Both the position numbers and the translations under genes were made by a program. From positions 620,001 to 684,000 of the forward strand of contig NZ_LPUX01000064.1 in the NCBI RefSeq assembly GCF_001651865.1: DNA of 64,000 bases, read 5' to 3'. Source of the DNA: Sinorhizobium glycinis. Its GTDB lineage: Bacteria; Pseudomonadota; Alphaproteobacteria; Rhizobiales; Rhizobiaceae. Positions 8,622-17,742 of this stretch are shown piece by piece. Below the pieces are notes generated by a model. The model saw only the letters and a program-made list of their open reading frames with translations. It searched no databases and had not been told where the DNA came from. Every line of letters begins with the position of its first letter. The first letter of the stretch is position 1.

Positions 8622-9311
8622 CTAGCGCCGCACCGGAACCTGCGCTTCGACGATCCTGAAGGCGCGGGTGATGATCAGCGTCAGACAGACATAGAAGACG
8701 GTCACGACCATCAATGGCTCGTAGACCAGCAGCGTGTCCTGCCTCACCTTGTAGGCCACGGCGTAGAGGTCCATCACGGTCACGGTGAAGGCGAGAGGGG
8801 TGGCCTTCAGTTGCAGCACCACCTCGCCGGCAATCGTCGGCAAGGCGATACGGATGGCGCGCGGCAGCCAGATTCGCCTGAGCAGCGTCCAGGACGACAT
8901 GCCGAAGGACCGGCCGGCCTCGAGCTCACCTTTTGGAACGGCAAGAAGCGCACCGCGCAACACCTCGGCCTCGTAGGCCGCATAGTTGAGGGTGAAGCTG
9001 ACGGCTGCGAAGAAGAAGCCTTCGCGCAGGATCGGCCAGAGGAAGCTTGCGCGCAGCCCCGGGATCATCGGCAGCAGCGAGCCGACGCCGTAGTAGAGCA
9101 GCCAGAGCTGGATCAGGAGCGGCGTTCCGCGCAGGCAGGTGCAGTAGCCGCGCGCCAGCAGCTTCAACCAGCGCGGACCGGTCACCTGCGCCAGGGCAAG
9201 GCCGATCGCCAGGATGAAGCCGAAGCCGACCGAGATAACCAGCAGGAGCACGGTCTGGACCGCGCCTGCGGCAATGAGCGGCCAATAGGAAAAGATCCAC
9301 GAGAAATCCAA
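8622..9311 (-). CDS. Amino-acid ABC transporter permease (HisM/GlnP family)
   Basis: This 229-residue inner-membrane protein has about five helices. The polar-amino-acid permease signature is in the region ending GALLAVPKGELEAGRSFGMS, which carries the EAA loop contacting the ATPase. It is the second of two similar permeases, 10 bp after the first, so the transporter channel is probably a heterodimer. Substrate specificity lies mainly in the binding protein encoded two genes upstream. Confidence 0.9.
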   Translation of the reverse strand: MDFSWIFSYWPLIAAGAVQTVLLLVISVGFGFILAIGLALAQVTGPRWLKLLARGYCTCLRGTPLLIQLWLLYYGVGSLLPMIPGLRASFLWPILREGFFFAAVSFTLNYAAYEAEVLRGALLAVPKGELEAGRSFGMSSWTLLRRIWLPRAIRIALPTIAGEVVLQLKATPLAFTVTVMDLYAVAYKVRQDTLLVYEPLMVVTVFYVCLTLIITRAFRIVEAQVPVRR

Positions 9312-9321
9312 GGGCCGCCTC

Positions 9322-10044
9322 CTATGCGGTTTTCGGCTGACCGCGCCGGAAGCGCCTCTCGAGCGCCGCGAAGAGGACGTTGGAGATGAGCGTTATGGCG
9401 AGGTAGAGGGCGGCGGAGGCGAGGAAGAACAGGAAATAATGCTTGGTGTTGCCGGCGGCGATCCGGGTCGCGAGCGCCAGTTCCTGGTAGCCGACGACGG
9501 CGATCAGCGCGCTGTCCTTGGTGACGCACATCCAGAGATTGGCAAGGCCCGGCAGCGCGTTCGGCATCAATGCCGGCAGCACGATGCGGCGGAAGCGGAG
9601 CCGCGGCCGCATGCCGAAGGCGGCCGCCGCTTCGATCTGCCCGACCGGAACAGCGAGGATCGCGCCGCGGAACACCTCGGTCATATAGGCACCCTGAACG
9701 ATGCCGAGCACCGCGACGGCGGCGACGAAGCCGTTGATCTCGACCGACGGGAGGCCGAGGGCCGCCAGCAGGCGGTTCAGCCCGTCGGTCCCCGCATAAT
9801 AGAGGCCGATGATCAGGATCAGTTCCGGAATGGCGCGAACGGCCGTCGTATAGAGATCGAGGACGAAGCGAACCGGGCGATTGCCCTTCAGCTTGCCGAT
9901 CGCGCCGACGAGGCCGATGGCGATGCCGACGAGATAGGCGCCGAGCGAAATCAACACGGTCGAAAGCGCCCCGGCAAGCAGCACGCCTCCCCAGCCCGGC
10001 GGGTAGGGGGAGAGCAGTTCCAGGAGCGATTGGCTGGACGACAT
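9322..10044 (-). CDS. Amino-acid ABC transporter permease (HisQ/GlnP family)
   Basis: The 240-residue protein has about five membrane segments and the EAA-loop signature GAILAVPVGQIEAAAAFGMR. It pairs with the neighbouring permease to form the membrane channel of a polar amino-acid importer. The order binding protein, permease, permease, with the ATPase gene first, is typical of His/Arg/Gln-type systems. A stem-loop separates it from the binding-protein gene upstream. Confidence 0.9.
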   Translation of the reverse strand: MSSSQSLLELLSPYPPGWGGVLLAGALSTVLISLGAYLVGIAIGLVGAIGKLKGNRPVRFVLDLYTTAVRAIPELILIIGLYYAGTDGLNRLLAALGLPSVEINGFVAAVAVLGIVQGAYMTEVFRGAILAVPVGQIEAAAAFGMRPRLRFRRIVLPALMPNALPGLANLWMCVTKDSALIAVVGYQELALATRIAAGNTKHYFLFFLASAALYLAITLISNVLFAALERRFRRGQPKTA

Positions 10045-10078
10045 CCGGGGCCTACCTGATCGAGTTCATAGGCAAAGG

Positions 10079-10112
10079 GCGATCGGCACATGACCCTTCA
10101 CGTGCCGATCGC
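10079..10112 (-). terminator. Stem-loop after the binding-protein gene (mRNA stabiliser or attenuator)
   Basis: A perfect 11-bp stem GCGATCGGCAC / GTGCCGATCGC encloses a 12-nt loop. It lies between the stop of the binding-protein gene and the first permease. There is no U-tract, so it more likely stabilises the upstream mRNA or partly limits read-through than acts as a full terminator. Confidence 0.6.
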
Positions 10113-10120
10113 TCCTCCGG

Positions 10121-10888
10121 TCATTCGCCATAGGGATCGAAGTCGAAGTACTTCTTGGAGATCTCGGCATATTTGCCGCTGGCCCTGACGGCGGCGATCG
10201 CCGCATTGAGCTTGTCGCGCAGTGCCGTGTCGTCCTTGCGCAGTCCGCCGCCGATGCCCGTTCCGAGGATCGCCGGGTCGTCCTTGACGTTCCCCTTGTC
10301 TTCGCAGCAATCCTTGCCGAAGTCCGACTTCAGGAACTCCGCCAGCGGAATGGCGTCGCCGAAGACGTAGTCGATCCGGCCGGCGGCGAGGTCCTGGAAG
10401 GCCTCGTCGAGCGTCGCATAGGTCTGTTCCGATGCCTTGTCGGCGAAATACTTCTTGTAATATTCGGACTGGATCGTCGAGACCTGGATGCCGATCGTCT
10501 TGTCGGCGACATCCTCGGGTGCCGCTCCGGCCTTGCCGTCCTTGGCGCCGATCAGCTTGCTCGGCGTGTTGTAGTATCTGTCGGTGAAGTCGATCGTCTT
10601 CTTGCGCTCGTCGGTGATCGACATGGACGACCAGATGACGTCGAACTTCTTCGCCTCGAGACCGGGGATCAGGCCGTCCCAGGACATGTCGACGATGGAG
10701 CACGTCTCCTTCATCTCCGCGCAGACCGCATCCATGAGTTCGATTTCCCAGCCGATCCACTTGCCGGACGGGTCCTTCGTGAAGAAGGGCGGGTAGGCCT
10801 CGTTCATGACGCCGAAGCGCACTTCCGCATTGGCGGCACCTGCAAGCGAGAAGGCCACGCCGGCCATCAGGATGGACATCAACTTCAT
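10121..10888 (-). CDS. Amino-acid ABC transporter periplasmic binding protein
   Basis: The start at 10888 follows AGAAGGGG and gives a 255-residue protein with a signal peptide cleaved near ANAEVRFG (about residue 21). It belongs to the family 3 solute-binding proteins (SBP_bac_3), with the signatures RFGVMNEAYPPF, GWEIELMDAVC and DVIWSSMSITDERKKTIDFT. Two nearby cysteines at GKDCCEDKG and another pair around residues 55-60 could form disulfides. It would deliver a polar or basic amino acid to the permeases encoded downstream. The enzymes in the operon suggest a sulfur-containing ligand, which is inference. Confidence 0.9.
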   Translation of the reverse strand: MKLMSILMAGVAFSLAGAANAEVRFGVMNEAYPPFFTKDPSGKWIGWEIELMDAVCAEMKETCSIVDMSWDGLIPGLEAKKFDVIWSSMSITDERKKTIDFTDRYYNTPSKLIGAKDGKAGAAPEDVADKTIGIQVSTIQSEYYKKYFADKASEQTYATLDEAFQDLAAGRIDYVFGDAIPLAEFLKSDFGKDCCEDKGNVKDDPAILGTGIGGGLRKDDTALRDKLNAAIAAVRASGKYAEISKKYFDFDPYGE

Positions 10889-10926
10889 TCGACTACCCCT
10901 TCTGTTTTCGTCGGAATGGAAACGGA

Positions 10927-11703
10927 TCAATGGCTGAGACTGCCGGTGAACGCGCGGCAGCGGGCGCTGAGCGGCGCACCGAAGACCTGGGCGGGCGGGC
11001 CTTCTTCCTCGACGCGCCCCTGATCGAGGAACATCACGTGAGTGGAGACGTCGCGGGCGAATTTCATCTCGTGCGTGACGATGAGCATTGTGCGCCCTTC
11101 TTCCGCCAGCTCGCGGATGACCTTCAGCACCTCTCCGACAAGCTCGGGATCGAGCGCGGAGGTAGGCTCGTCGAACAGCATCACGGCCGGGTCCACGCAG
11201 AGCGCGCGGGCGATGGAGGCGCGCTGCTGCTGCCCCCCCGACAGGAATGCCGGATAGGCGTGCCGTTTGTCGTAAAGGCCGACCTTGGAAAGCAGGGCCT
11301 CGGCCCTTTCGACCGCCTCCTTGCGGTTCATGCGAAGGACATGAAGGGGTGCCTCGATGACGTTTTCGAGCACGGTCATATGGGCCCACAGGTTGAAGCT
11401 CTGGAACACCATGGCGAGGCCGGTCCGGATGCGTTCGATCTGCCGCCAATTGGCCGGAAGGGCGCGCCCCTCACGGCCGGGCTTCATCAGGACCTCTTCG
11501 CCGTTGAAGACGAAACGGCCGCGGTCGGGAACCTCGAGAAAGTTGATGCAGCGGAGGAAGGTGCTCTTTCCGGAACCGGAGGATCCGATCAGCGAAATGA
11601 CGTCGCCTTTTTGCGCCGATACCGAGACGCCCTTGAGCACGTGGTGGTGTCCATAGCTCTTATGAACGTCTTCCACCAGCAAGGCGGCGGCGTTTCGCAT
11701 CAT
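10927..11703 (-). CDS. Amino-acid ABC transporter ATP-binding protein (HisP/GlnQ family)
   Basis: The start at 11703 (MMRNAAALLVEDVH) is preferred over the longer frame because AGGA lies immediately upstream and the family N-terminus begins here; 11700 is equally possible. The 258-residue ATPase has Walker A GSSGSGKST, signature LSGGQQQRASIARAL, Walker B VMLFDEPTSALDPE and the switch His in VTHEMKFA. It powers import through the two permeases encoded downstream. It is the first gene of the minus-strand operon, which runs through the binding protein, both permeases, the PLP enzyme and the methyltransferase. Confidence 0.92.
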   Translation of the reverse strand: MMRNAAALLVEDVHKSYGHHHVLKGVSVSAQKGDVISLIGSSGSGKSTFLRCINFLEVPDRGRFVFNGEEVLMKPGREGRALPANWRQIERIRTGLAMVFQSFNLWAHMTVLENVIEAPLHVLRMNRKEAVERAEALLSKVGLYDKRHAYPAFLSGGQQQRASIARALCVDPAVMLFDEPTSALDPELVGEVLKVIRELAEEGRTMLIVTHEMKFARDVSTHVMFLDQGRVEEEGPPAQVFGAPLSARCRAFTGSLSH

Positions 11704-11986
11704 TCCTGTCGTTCCTGGCGGTTTTCTAGTTATTTGGTCGGAGATATTATTGTCTTGCCGCGCCGCTTTTCCGCACAATTTCATGAGAGATGCGGATTTT
11801 CCGCGCAGAGCGTCCAAGTTTGCGGGCTCGCCGCTTCTGCTGCGTTTGATTTTGGCATAGGGAAACAGTGCGGGCGCTCATGCAGGAAGGCTGTTCTAGA
11901 GCGGGAGAAGCGTGCTCATCACGAAGGCGGGCGACGCGCCCCGCCAATGAGATATAAGCTTCGGCAAATCTGCAAACGAGGAGACG

Positions 11987-12460
11987 ATGACGGAGCCACT
12001 GGACCAATTCGATCGGAAGATCCTCGAAATCGTGCAGCGCGACTGCCAGCTCAAGGCGGAGGCGATCGGAGACGTCATCGGCCTTTCGGCCTCCGCCGTT
12101 CAACGCCGCCTCAAACGGATGCGCGAGGACGGGATCATTTCCGCCGAGATCGCCGTCGTCGACCGCAAGATCGCGGGAAATCCGATGACCTTCATCGCCG
12201 GTATGGAGATCGAGCGAGAGAACTACGACGCTCTGGCGAGATTCCGCACCTGGGTGGACAAGCAGGATCACATCCAGCAGGTCTATTACGTGACCGGATC
12301 GGTGGACCTCGTGGCAATCATCACCGCCCAGGATGTCACCCAATACGACGAGATCACCGCGCAGATCATGTCGCAGAATCCTCAGATCAAGCGCATCCAC
12401 ACGAATGTGGTGCTGAAGGATGTGAAGCTCGGGATGTTTGTGCCGGTGACTGCCGATTAG
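11987..12460 (+). CDS. Lrp/AsnC-family transcriptional regulator
   Basis: The 157-residue protein has an N-terminal helix-turn-helix (about residues 6-55, with QLKAEAIGDVIGLSASAVQR) and a C-terminal RAM/ACT-like ligand-binding domain (about 70-150). A GAGGAGA ribosome site precedes the ATG. It is divergent from the ABC/PLP/methyltransferase operon across 283 bp. Lrp-type proteins commonly sense an amino acid and switch on a divergent uptake or catabolic operon, so the likely target is that operon and the likely effector its amino-acid substrate. The shared promoter region has recurring TTTTCCGC segments but no operator I would call with confidence. Confidence 0.9.
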   Translation: MTEPLDQFDRKILEIVQRDCQLKAEAIGDVIGLSASAVQRRLKRMREDGIISAEIAVVDRKIAGNPMTFIAGMEIERENYDALARFRTWVDKQDHIQQVYYVTGSVDLVAIITAQDVTQYDEITAQIMSQNPQIKRIHTNVVLKDVKLGMFVPVTAD

Positions 12461-12512
12461 CGCGGCGTCCGATCGGATTGGAACGGTGAAATTCGGGAGC
12501 AGGGGTGTGATA

Positions 12513-12706
12513 CCCCCCTCTGCCCTGCCGGGCATCTCCCCCACAAGGGTGGAGATCGGCAAGTGGGAATGTCCCGCCCATCAAATTCCCAATTCGTGGA
12601 CTTTGCGGGTGCGTTGATTTCGGCATACGCACGCTGGCGTGGGGCAGATCGGCGCACCCAGCCAATCTCCCTCCTTGTGGGGGAGATGCCCGGCAGGCAG
12701 AGGGGG
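12513..12706. repeat. RIME-like intergenic mosaic element, copy 2
   Basis: It has the same outer arms as the 6-kb copy, running from CTGCCCTGCCGGGCATCTCC to GGGGGAGATGCCCGGCAGGC. The inner blocks (AAGTGGGAATGTCCCGCC and CGCTGGCGTGGGGC) are reverse complements of blocks in that copy. The element is therefore inserted in the opposite orientation. It sits between the Lrp gene and the metallophosphoesterase gene. Confidence 0.8.
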
Positions 12707-12754
12707 TGCCCTCGATCGCAGCAATGATTGAACCGGAAAGCCGCGGTTGCCAGG

Positions 12755-13246
12755 ATGATCTACTTTACGAGTGACACGCATTTTGGCGAGCCGCGGGTGC
12801 TCAGCATCGATCGTCGGCCCTTCTCCAGTCTGGCCGAGCACGATGCAGCGCTGATTGCAAACTGGAACGAAACGGTCTCTCCGGGTGACGACATCTGGCA
12901 CCTTGGCGATTTCGCGTCAAAGAGAATGGGATTTGCGGAGGATTTGCTCTCCCGGCTGAACGGCAACAAGCACCTGATCGTCGGCAACAACGATCCGCTC
13001 GCTACGCTCGAAGCGAGCGGCTGGCAGAGCATACAGCATTATGCGGAACTGACCGTTGACGGGCATCTGCTCATCCTCTGCCACTATCCGTTCCGAACCT
13101 GGAATCAGATGGGAAAGCGGTCGATCAATCTGCACGGCCATTCCCATGGCCGACTGAAGTCGATGCTGCGACAGTTCGATGTGGGCGTCGATGCCAGAAA
13201 TCTGCGACCGGTCAGCCTCGCCGACATTCTTCGGAGCCGCACCTGA
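12755..13246 (+). CDS. Metallophosphoesterase
   Basis: The start at the ATG at 12755 gives MIYFTSDTHFGEPRVL, the usual N-terminus of small calcineurin-like phosphoesterases; a TTG nine codons upstream is possible but has no ribosome site. The 163-residue protein has the metal-binding motifs in order: SDTHFGE, GDDIWHLGDF, GNND, LCHYPF and HGHSHG. Two metals are expected. The substrate is unknown; relatives include nucleotide phosphodiesterases and uncharacterised prophage-type phosphoesterases. It lies directly after a RIME-like element and upstream of an AlkB-like gene in the same direction. Confidence 0.85.
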   Translation: MIYFTSDTHFGEPRVLSIDRRPFSSLAEHDAALIANWNETVSPGDDIWHLGDFASKRMGFAEDLLSRLNGNKHLIVGNNDPLATLEASGWQSIQHYAELTVDGHLLILCHYPFRTWNQMGKRSINLHGHSHGRLKSMLRQFDVGVDARNLRPVSLADILRSRT

Positions 13247-13329
13247 AGCCGTGGTCCGCGTGCCTCGACGGGAACGACTCGTCCTCTGGATTGTTTTCGC
13301 ACGAGATCTGCGGCCGTGGCGAGGTGCTC

Positions 13330-13896
13330 ATGCAGGAAGATCTGTTCGGAAATCCAGGCGGCATTCTGCCGGTGGGATTTCGCTACAAGCCGGATGTCGT
13401 TCCGCGGAGGGTTCAGGCGGATCTGCTCGAGGCTATACCGCAGCTTCCGCTCAAGGCTTTCGACTTTCATGGTTTCGAGGGCAAGAGGCGGGTGATCTCC
13501 TTCGGCTGGAAATACGATTTCAGCACGGAATCGCTTCGGAAAATCGACTCTATCCCGCCGATGCTCCTGCCGGTGCGCCGGTTGGCCGCGGATTTCGCCG
13601 GATTGCCGGCGGACGAACTGGAACAGGCGCTGGTCACGGAATACGACGTCGGGGCGCCGATCGGATGGCACAGGGACAAAGGAGTCTTCGGCAACGTCGT
13701 CGGGGTCTCGCTCCGGTCCGCCTGCACGTTCAGACTGCGCCGAAGAATTGGCGGAAAGTGGGAGCGCGCTTCGATCCTACTCGAGCCCGGCTCCGCATAT
13801 CTGCTTTCCGGTCCATCGCGGACCGAATGGGAGCATTCCATTCCGCCGGTCGACCAGCTGCGATACTCAATTACTTTCCGGCAGCTGCGTACATAA
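13330..13896 (+). CDS. AlkB-like 2-oxoglutarate/Fe(II) dioxygenase
   Basis: The start at 13330 (MQEDLFGNPGG) follows GAGG 5-6 bp upstream. The 188-residue protein has the AlkB-family core: iron ligands in IGWHRDKG (H-x-D) and WEHSIPP (distal His), with the 2-oxoglutarate arginines in RYSITFRQLR at the C-terminus. Family members oxidatively remove methyl groups from DNA or RNA bases, and some act on proteins. Its length and short N-terminus fit the bacterial AlkB-homologue group rather than E. coli AlkB itself. The natural substrate is unknown. It is 83 bp downstream of the metallophosphoesterase and could be co-transcribed with it. Confidence 0.85.
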   Translation: MQEDLFGNPGGILPVGFRYKPDVVPRRVQADLLEAIPQLPLKAFDFHGFEGKRRVISFGWKYDFSTESLRKIDSIPPMLLPVRRLAADFAGLPADELEQALVTEYDVGAPIGWHRDKGVFGNVVGVSLRSACTFRLRRRIGGKWERASILLEPGSAYLLSGPSRTEWEHSIPPVDQLRYSITFRQLRT

Positions 13897-14203
13897 GCGG
13901 GCGGGTGTTGAGCAGGTCCTTCCGAGCCGTATCATCGCGTCCGGGTATTCGTTCAGAGGAGCACGCCGTCGGCCACATCAAGCGGCGAGGGTGATCGACC
14001 CGCATCGATCAGTTTTTTAGCCGTCATATAGGCGCGCATCGTTGATCGCGTCGACGGCGAGCAGCTTCCCGCCGGCGAAACTACCTGAACTCGCCTCGCC
14101 TGCCAGACCACAGCGCGCCACACCTAGCCGTTCGTCTACAGTCGTAACATAGCGATAATTTCGAAAAGAGCGGACCGCCCGACGGATCCATCGGGATTCG
14201 GCC
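13897..14203. other. Intergenic region without a recognisable gene
   Basis: No convincing frame was found in these 307 bases on either strand. A TAA at 14156-14158 closes the frame of the downstream TctC remnant. This is where the promoter and N-terminal part of an intact tctC would be expected, so it may be a deletion scar. Confidence 0.5.
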
Positions 14204-14485
14204 TTGCCCATCGACATCGAAGCGAAGCCGCTGAAGGCGCAGGGGCTCGACATCGAACTCATCAACTGGCGCGGCATCTTCGCTCCTCCGCGCGTCGAAG
14301 GGGCGGACCTCGACGCGCTGAAGGCCGCCGTCGACAACACGGTCAAGTCGCAGCAGTGGAAGGACATCGTCAAGGCGCGCGGCTGGACGGACTACTACGC
14401 CCCGTCCGACGAGTTCAAGGGCTTCATCGCCTCCGAAACCGAACGCGTCCGCACGATCCTGACGTCGATCGGCCTTGCAAATTGA
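14204..14485 (+). pseudogene. C-terminal remnant of a TctC-family (Bug) tricarboxylate-binding protein
   Basis: The visible frame encodes about 93 residues matching the last third of TctC-type periplasmic binding proteins: KAQGLDIELINWRGIFAPPR, then a helix ending WTDYYAPSDEFKGFI, and a normal terminus. Intact family members have about 320 residues with a signal peptide. Here the signal peptide and first lobe are missing, the frame is closed by a TAA 48 bp before this start, and the only available start is a TTG without a ribosome site. Normally this gene heads a tctCBA operon, and tctB follows here at the expected spacing. I read it as a 5' deletion that inactivates the binding protein of this transporter. 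Confidence 0.8.
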
Positions 14486-14540
14486 CAACTGCTGAGGAGG
14501 GGAGGCGAAAAGCCTCCCCCGACTGCGCGATGAGGATTTC

Positions 14541-15014
14541 ATGACCGAGAGAAGCTTGAAGCTGGCAAACCGCCCGGCTGTGGTCGCTGCCATGGTGCTG
14601 TTTACAGTGGCCGCGGTGACCTATTGGGATGCGAGCCAGATGACTGCCCGCGCCACCTACGGCATGGGCGCCAATGCCGCCTCCTATTTCATCTGTCTCT
14701 TCCTGGCCGTGCTGGGCGTCGGGCATCTGTTTACCGCCTTCCAGACCTCGGCCGTTGACGCAGAAGACGCCGACTGGAAAGCAATTGGCTGGATCGCGCT
14801 CGCCTTGTCGGGGCTAATCGGCTCGATCTGGCTCGGTGCCGGCTTCATCCTCGGATCCGCCTTGCTGTTCGCCTTCACCGCACGCGCCTTCGGCCGCAAG
14901 TCGCTGGGCGTCGACCTGGTAATCGGCGTCGCCATGGGCCTCATCATCTTCCTTCTGTTCAACAAGCTCCTGAGCCTCGCTTTGCCGCAAGGTCCGTTCG
15001 AGCGGCTGTTCTAG
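14541..15014 (+). CDS. tctB: Tripartite tricarboxylate transporter small membrane subunit TctB
   Basis: The 157-residue protein has four predicted membrane segments (about residues 13-29, 45-65, 85-115 and 122-150), as expected for TctB. The ATG at 14541 follows GAGGATTTC. In the TTT family TctB and TctA form the membrane complex that imports citrate-like or other carboxylates using an ion gradient, with TctC delivering the substrate. The tctB gene is intact although the upstream tctC is only a fragment. A binding protein from elsewhere may be borrowed, or the system may be decaying. Confidence 0.88.
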   Translation: MTERSLKLANRPAVVAAMVLFTVAAVTYWDASQMTARATYGMGANAASYFICLFLAVLGVGHLFTAFQTSAVDAEDADWKAIGWIALALSGLIGSIWLGAGFILGSALLFAFTARAFGRKSLGVDLVIGVAMGLIIFLLFNKLLSLALPQGPFERLF

Positions 15015-15024
15015 GGGCGCGGCA

Positions 15025-16524
15025 ATGGACGCAATCAATCTGCTTTTCGAAGGTTTCGCGCTGGCGATCCAGCCGGCCAACCTGATTTTCGCGGCGATCG
15101 GCGTATTGATCGGCACGGCCGTCGGCGTTCTTCCGGGCATCGGCCCGGCGCTGACTGTCGCGCTTCTGCTGCCGGTGACCTTCAAGCTCGATCCGGGCGG
15201 CTCGATCATCATGTTCGCCGGCATCTACTATGGCGGCATGTATGGCGGCTCCACCACCGCCATCCTGTTGAACACGCCGGGCGAAAGTGCCGCCGTCGTC
15301 ACCGCGCTCGAGGGCAACAAGATGGCCCGCTCCGGGCGGGGCGGTCCGGCGCTGGCGACGGCGGCGATCGGTTCCTTCGTGGCTGCTTTGGTCGCCACCG
15401 TTGCCTTGGCCTTCCTGGCGCCGGCGCTCGTGAAGGTCGCGGTCAAATTCGCCCCCTGGGATTATTTCGGCCTTATGCTGATCGCCTTCGTCACGGTCTC
15501 GGCGACGTTCGGGTCATCGCCGCTCCGCGGCCTGACGAGTCTCGCCTTCGGCCTGTGGCTCGGCCTGATGGGGCTCGACCAGCTGACAGGACAGGCTCGC
15601 CTGACCTTCGGCGTGCCGCAACTGCTCGACGGCGTGGAGGTGACGACACTCGCGGTCGGCCTGTTTGCGATCGGCGAAGCGCTGCATGTCGCTTCGCGCC
15701 ACCTCTACAAGCCGGAGAAGCCCATTCCCGTCAAAGGCTCGATCTGGATGAGCAAGGAAGACTGGGCGCGTTCCTGGAAAGCCTGGCTGCGCGGCACGGC
15801 GGTCGGCTTTCCGGTCGGCGCCCTTCCGGCCGGCGGCGCGGAAATTCCGACCTTCCTCAGCTACACGATGGAGAAGAAGCTCAGCCGCAAGCCTGAGGAA
15901 TTCGGCTCCGGCGCGATCGAGGGCGTGGCCGGCCCGGAGGCGGCGAACAACGCCTCGGCCGCCGGAACGCTGGTTCCGCTGTTGACCCTGGGGCTCCCGA
16001 CCTCGGCAACCGCCGCCGTCATGCTCGCGGGCTTCCAGCAGTACAATATCCAGCCCGGCCCACTCCTCTTCACCCAGCATGCCGATCTCGTCTGGGGGCT
16101 TGTCGCGAGCCTGTTCATCGCCAATGCGATGCTGCTCGTGCTCAACCTGCCGCTCGTCGGTCTGTGGGTGAAGCTGCTGCGCATCCCGCTGCCCTGGCTC
16201 TATGGCGGCATCCTGGTCTTCGCCTCCATGGGAACGATCGCCGCCAATCCGTCCGTCGTCGAACTGCTGCTGCTCAGTGCCTTCGGCGTGGTCGGCTTCC
16301 TGATGCGGCGCTACGACTACCCGGTGGCTCCGGCCGTGGTCGGGCTGATCCTCGGCCCCTTGGCCGACAATGCGCTGAGGCGCTCGCTGCAGATGAGCCT
16401 CGGCGACCCGATGATCTTCCTGCAGCATCCGAGCTCCGCCATCATGATCGCGATCGCCACCATTGCCCTCATCGCACCCTTCGCGTTCAAGGGACTGTCG
16501 CGCTTCCAGCATGACGAGGATTGA
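15025..16524 (+). CDS. tctA: Tripartite tricarboxylate transporter large membrane subunit TctA
   Basis: The 499-residue product has normal family length and about 10-12 membrane segments. Conserved TctA signatures include [20 protein letters not shown] near residue 35, the glycine-rich [20 protein letters not shown] near residue 75, and the related second-half motif [20 protein letters not shown]. These duplicated loops are thought to line the substrate path. It starts 10 bp after tctB. With an aconitase gene and a GntR regulator downstream, the substrate may be a tricarboxylate, which is inference. Confidence 0.92.
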   Translation: MDAINLLFEGFALAIQPANLIFAAIGVLIGTAVGVLPGIGPALTVALLLPVTFKLDPGGSIIMFAGIYYGGMYGGSTTAILLNTPGESAAVVTALEGNKMARSGRGGPALATAAIGSFVAALVATVALAFLAPALVKVAVKFAPWDYFGLMLIAFVTVSATFGSSPLRGLTSLAFGLWLGLMGLDQLTGQARLTFGVPQLLDGVEVTTLAVGLFAIGEALHVASRHLYKPEKPIPVKGSIWMSKEDWARSWKAWLRGTAVGFPVGALPAGGAEIPTFLSYTMEKKLSRKPEEFGSGAIEGVAGPEAANNASAAGTLVPLLTLGLPTSATAAVMLAGFQQYNIQPGPLLFTQHADLVWGLVASLFIANAMLLVLNLPLVGLWVKLLRIPLPWLYGGILVFASMGTIAANPSVVELLLLSAFGVVGFLMRRYDYPVAPAVVGLILGPLADNALRRSLQMSLGDPMIFLQHPSSAIMIAIATIALIAPFAFKGLSRFQHDED

Positions 16525-16621
16525 GGCCTTGGAGAGAAAATCGCCTTTTGCAATCGCGATGCCGGATGCATAAATCGACGTTGAGCTCGCGCGTTACCGG
16601 GCCAAAACCACACGGCGAACC

Positions 16622-17506
16622 ATGGCAAGACAAAGCGTATCCCCGCAGATCACCGCAAACATCCTCGAATTCGTGAGGACGAACCAGATGCGCGCCGGCG
16701 AGCATCTGCCCTGTCAAATGCTCGCCGATGCGTTTCGCGTTTCCCGCGCACCGGTCAATGCCGCGTTGAAGAAGCTCGAGATGATGGGAATCGTGCGCGC
16801 CGAGCCCAATCGCGGCTATTTCCTGGCCGTGGACGCGGCAAACGTCGAGGCGGCGAAACCCGCAGGCGAGCCCCAGCGCGAGGAGGAGGATCCGCTCTAC
16901 TTCCGCATCGCCGAGGACCGCCTTGCCGGCAAGCTCGAGGAGCGTGTCAGCGAAAACGAGTTGATGCGGCTTTATGACGTCGCTCGCAGCCGCCTGTTGA
17001 AGACCCTGCATCGGATCGCCGAAGAGGGCTGGATCGAGCGCCTGCCGGGCAATGGCTGGGCCTTCCGCGAAACGCTGACATCGCGCCAGAGCTACGAGGA
17101 GGGTTACGTCTTCCGCGCGGTGATCGAGCAGCAGGCGATGCTCTTGCCGACCTTCCGGCCGAACGAGGACGAGTTCAGGAAAGCCCGCGCCGTGCAGACC
17201 GCTTTGGTGGAGGGGGGGTACGAGACCTGGTCGCGCGCCGAAATCTTCAAGGCGAACAACAACTTTCACGAGATGCTCGTTGCCTGCTCGCAGAACGACT
17301 TCTTCCTCGATGCCATCAAGCGCATCAACCGGCTGCGTCGCCTGATCGAGTACCACATCACGATCGACCGCAGCCGCCTTCCTCGGCAGACGAGCGAACA
17401 CCTCCACATACTCGATCTCGTCGAGGCCGGACGCAGGACCGAAGCGGCGGCCTTTCTCTACACGCACATCATGGGTGCGAGCAGGATCAAGACGCCGCAG
17501 GTCTAA
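16622..17506 (+). CDS. GntR-family regulator with two winged-helix segments
   Basis: The 294-residue protein carries a first winged-helix segment at about residues 8-68 (LADAFRVSRAPVNAALKKLE with wing EPNRGYFL). A second segment follows at about 95-148 (LMRLYDVARSRLLKTLHRIA with wing LPGNGWAF). The C-terminal helical FCD-type effector domain covers about 155-285, with its metal/ligand residues around FHEMLVAC and SEHLHILD. A typical GntR/FadR regulator has one DNA-binding domain, so the second is notable. It lies 97 bp downstream of tctA and probably controls the carboxylate transporter and/or the aconitase gene; the effector may be a carboxylate. Confidence 0.85.
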   Translation: MARQSVSPQITANILEFVRTNQMRAGEHLPCQMLADAFRVSRAPVNAALKKLEMMGIVRAEPNRGYFLAVDAANVEAAKPAGEPQREEEDPLYFRIAEDRLAGKLEERVSENELMRLYDVARSRLLKTLHRIAEEGWIERLPGNGWAFRETLTSRQSYEEGYVFRAVIEQQAMLLPTFRPNEDEFRKARAVQTALVEGGYETWSRAEIFKANNNFHEMLVACSQNDFFLDAIKRINRLRRLIEYHITIDRSRLPRQTSEHLHILDLVEAGRRTEAAAFLYTHIMGASRIKTPQV

Positions 17507-17742
17507 AAAGCGGTCCTTCAGCGCCGCGCGCCTTCCAGTTGCGGAAAGGTCGTTGTAGCGTTGAAACTGCCGCATGTTTTACTCAAATCGGCTGCGATTT
17601 AAGGAACCATGCAGAAGGGCTTAGATTTTCCTCGAAGGCTTCTCTGGCCGCTTCCTGCTGGGGGCCTTCTACTTGCCAATATCCAGTGACGCGCAGCCGG
17701 CGCCCGGCGTGAGCCAATTGATTAAATGTGGCCTTGTGCTGA

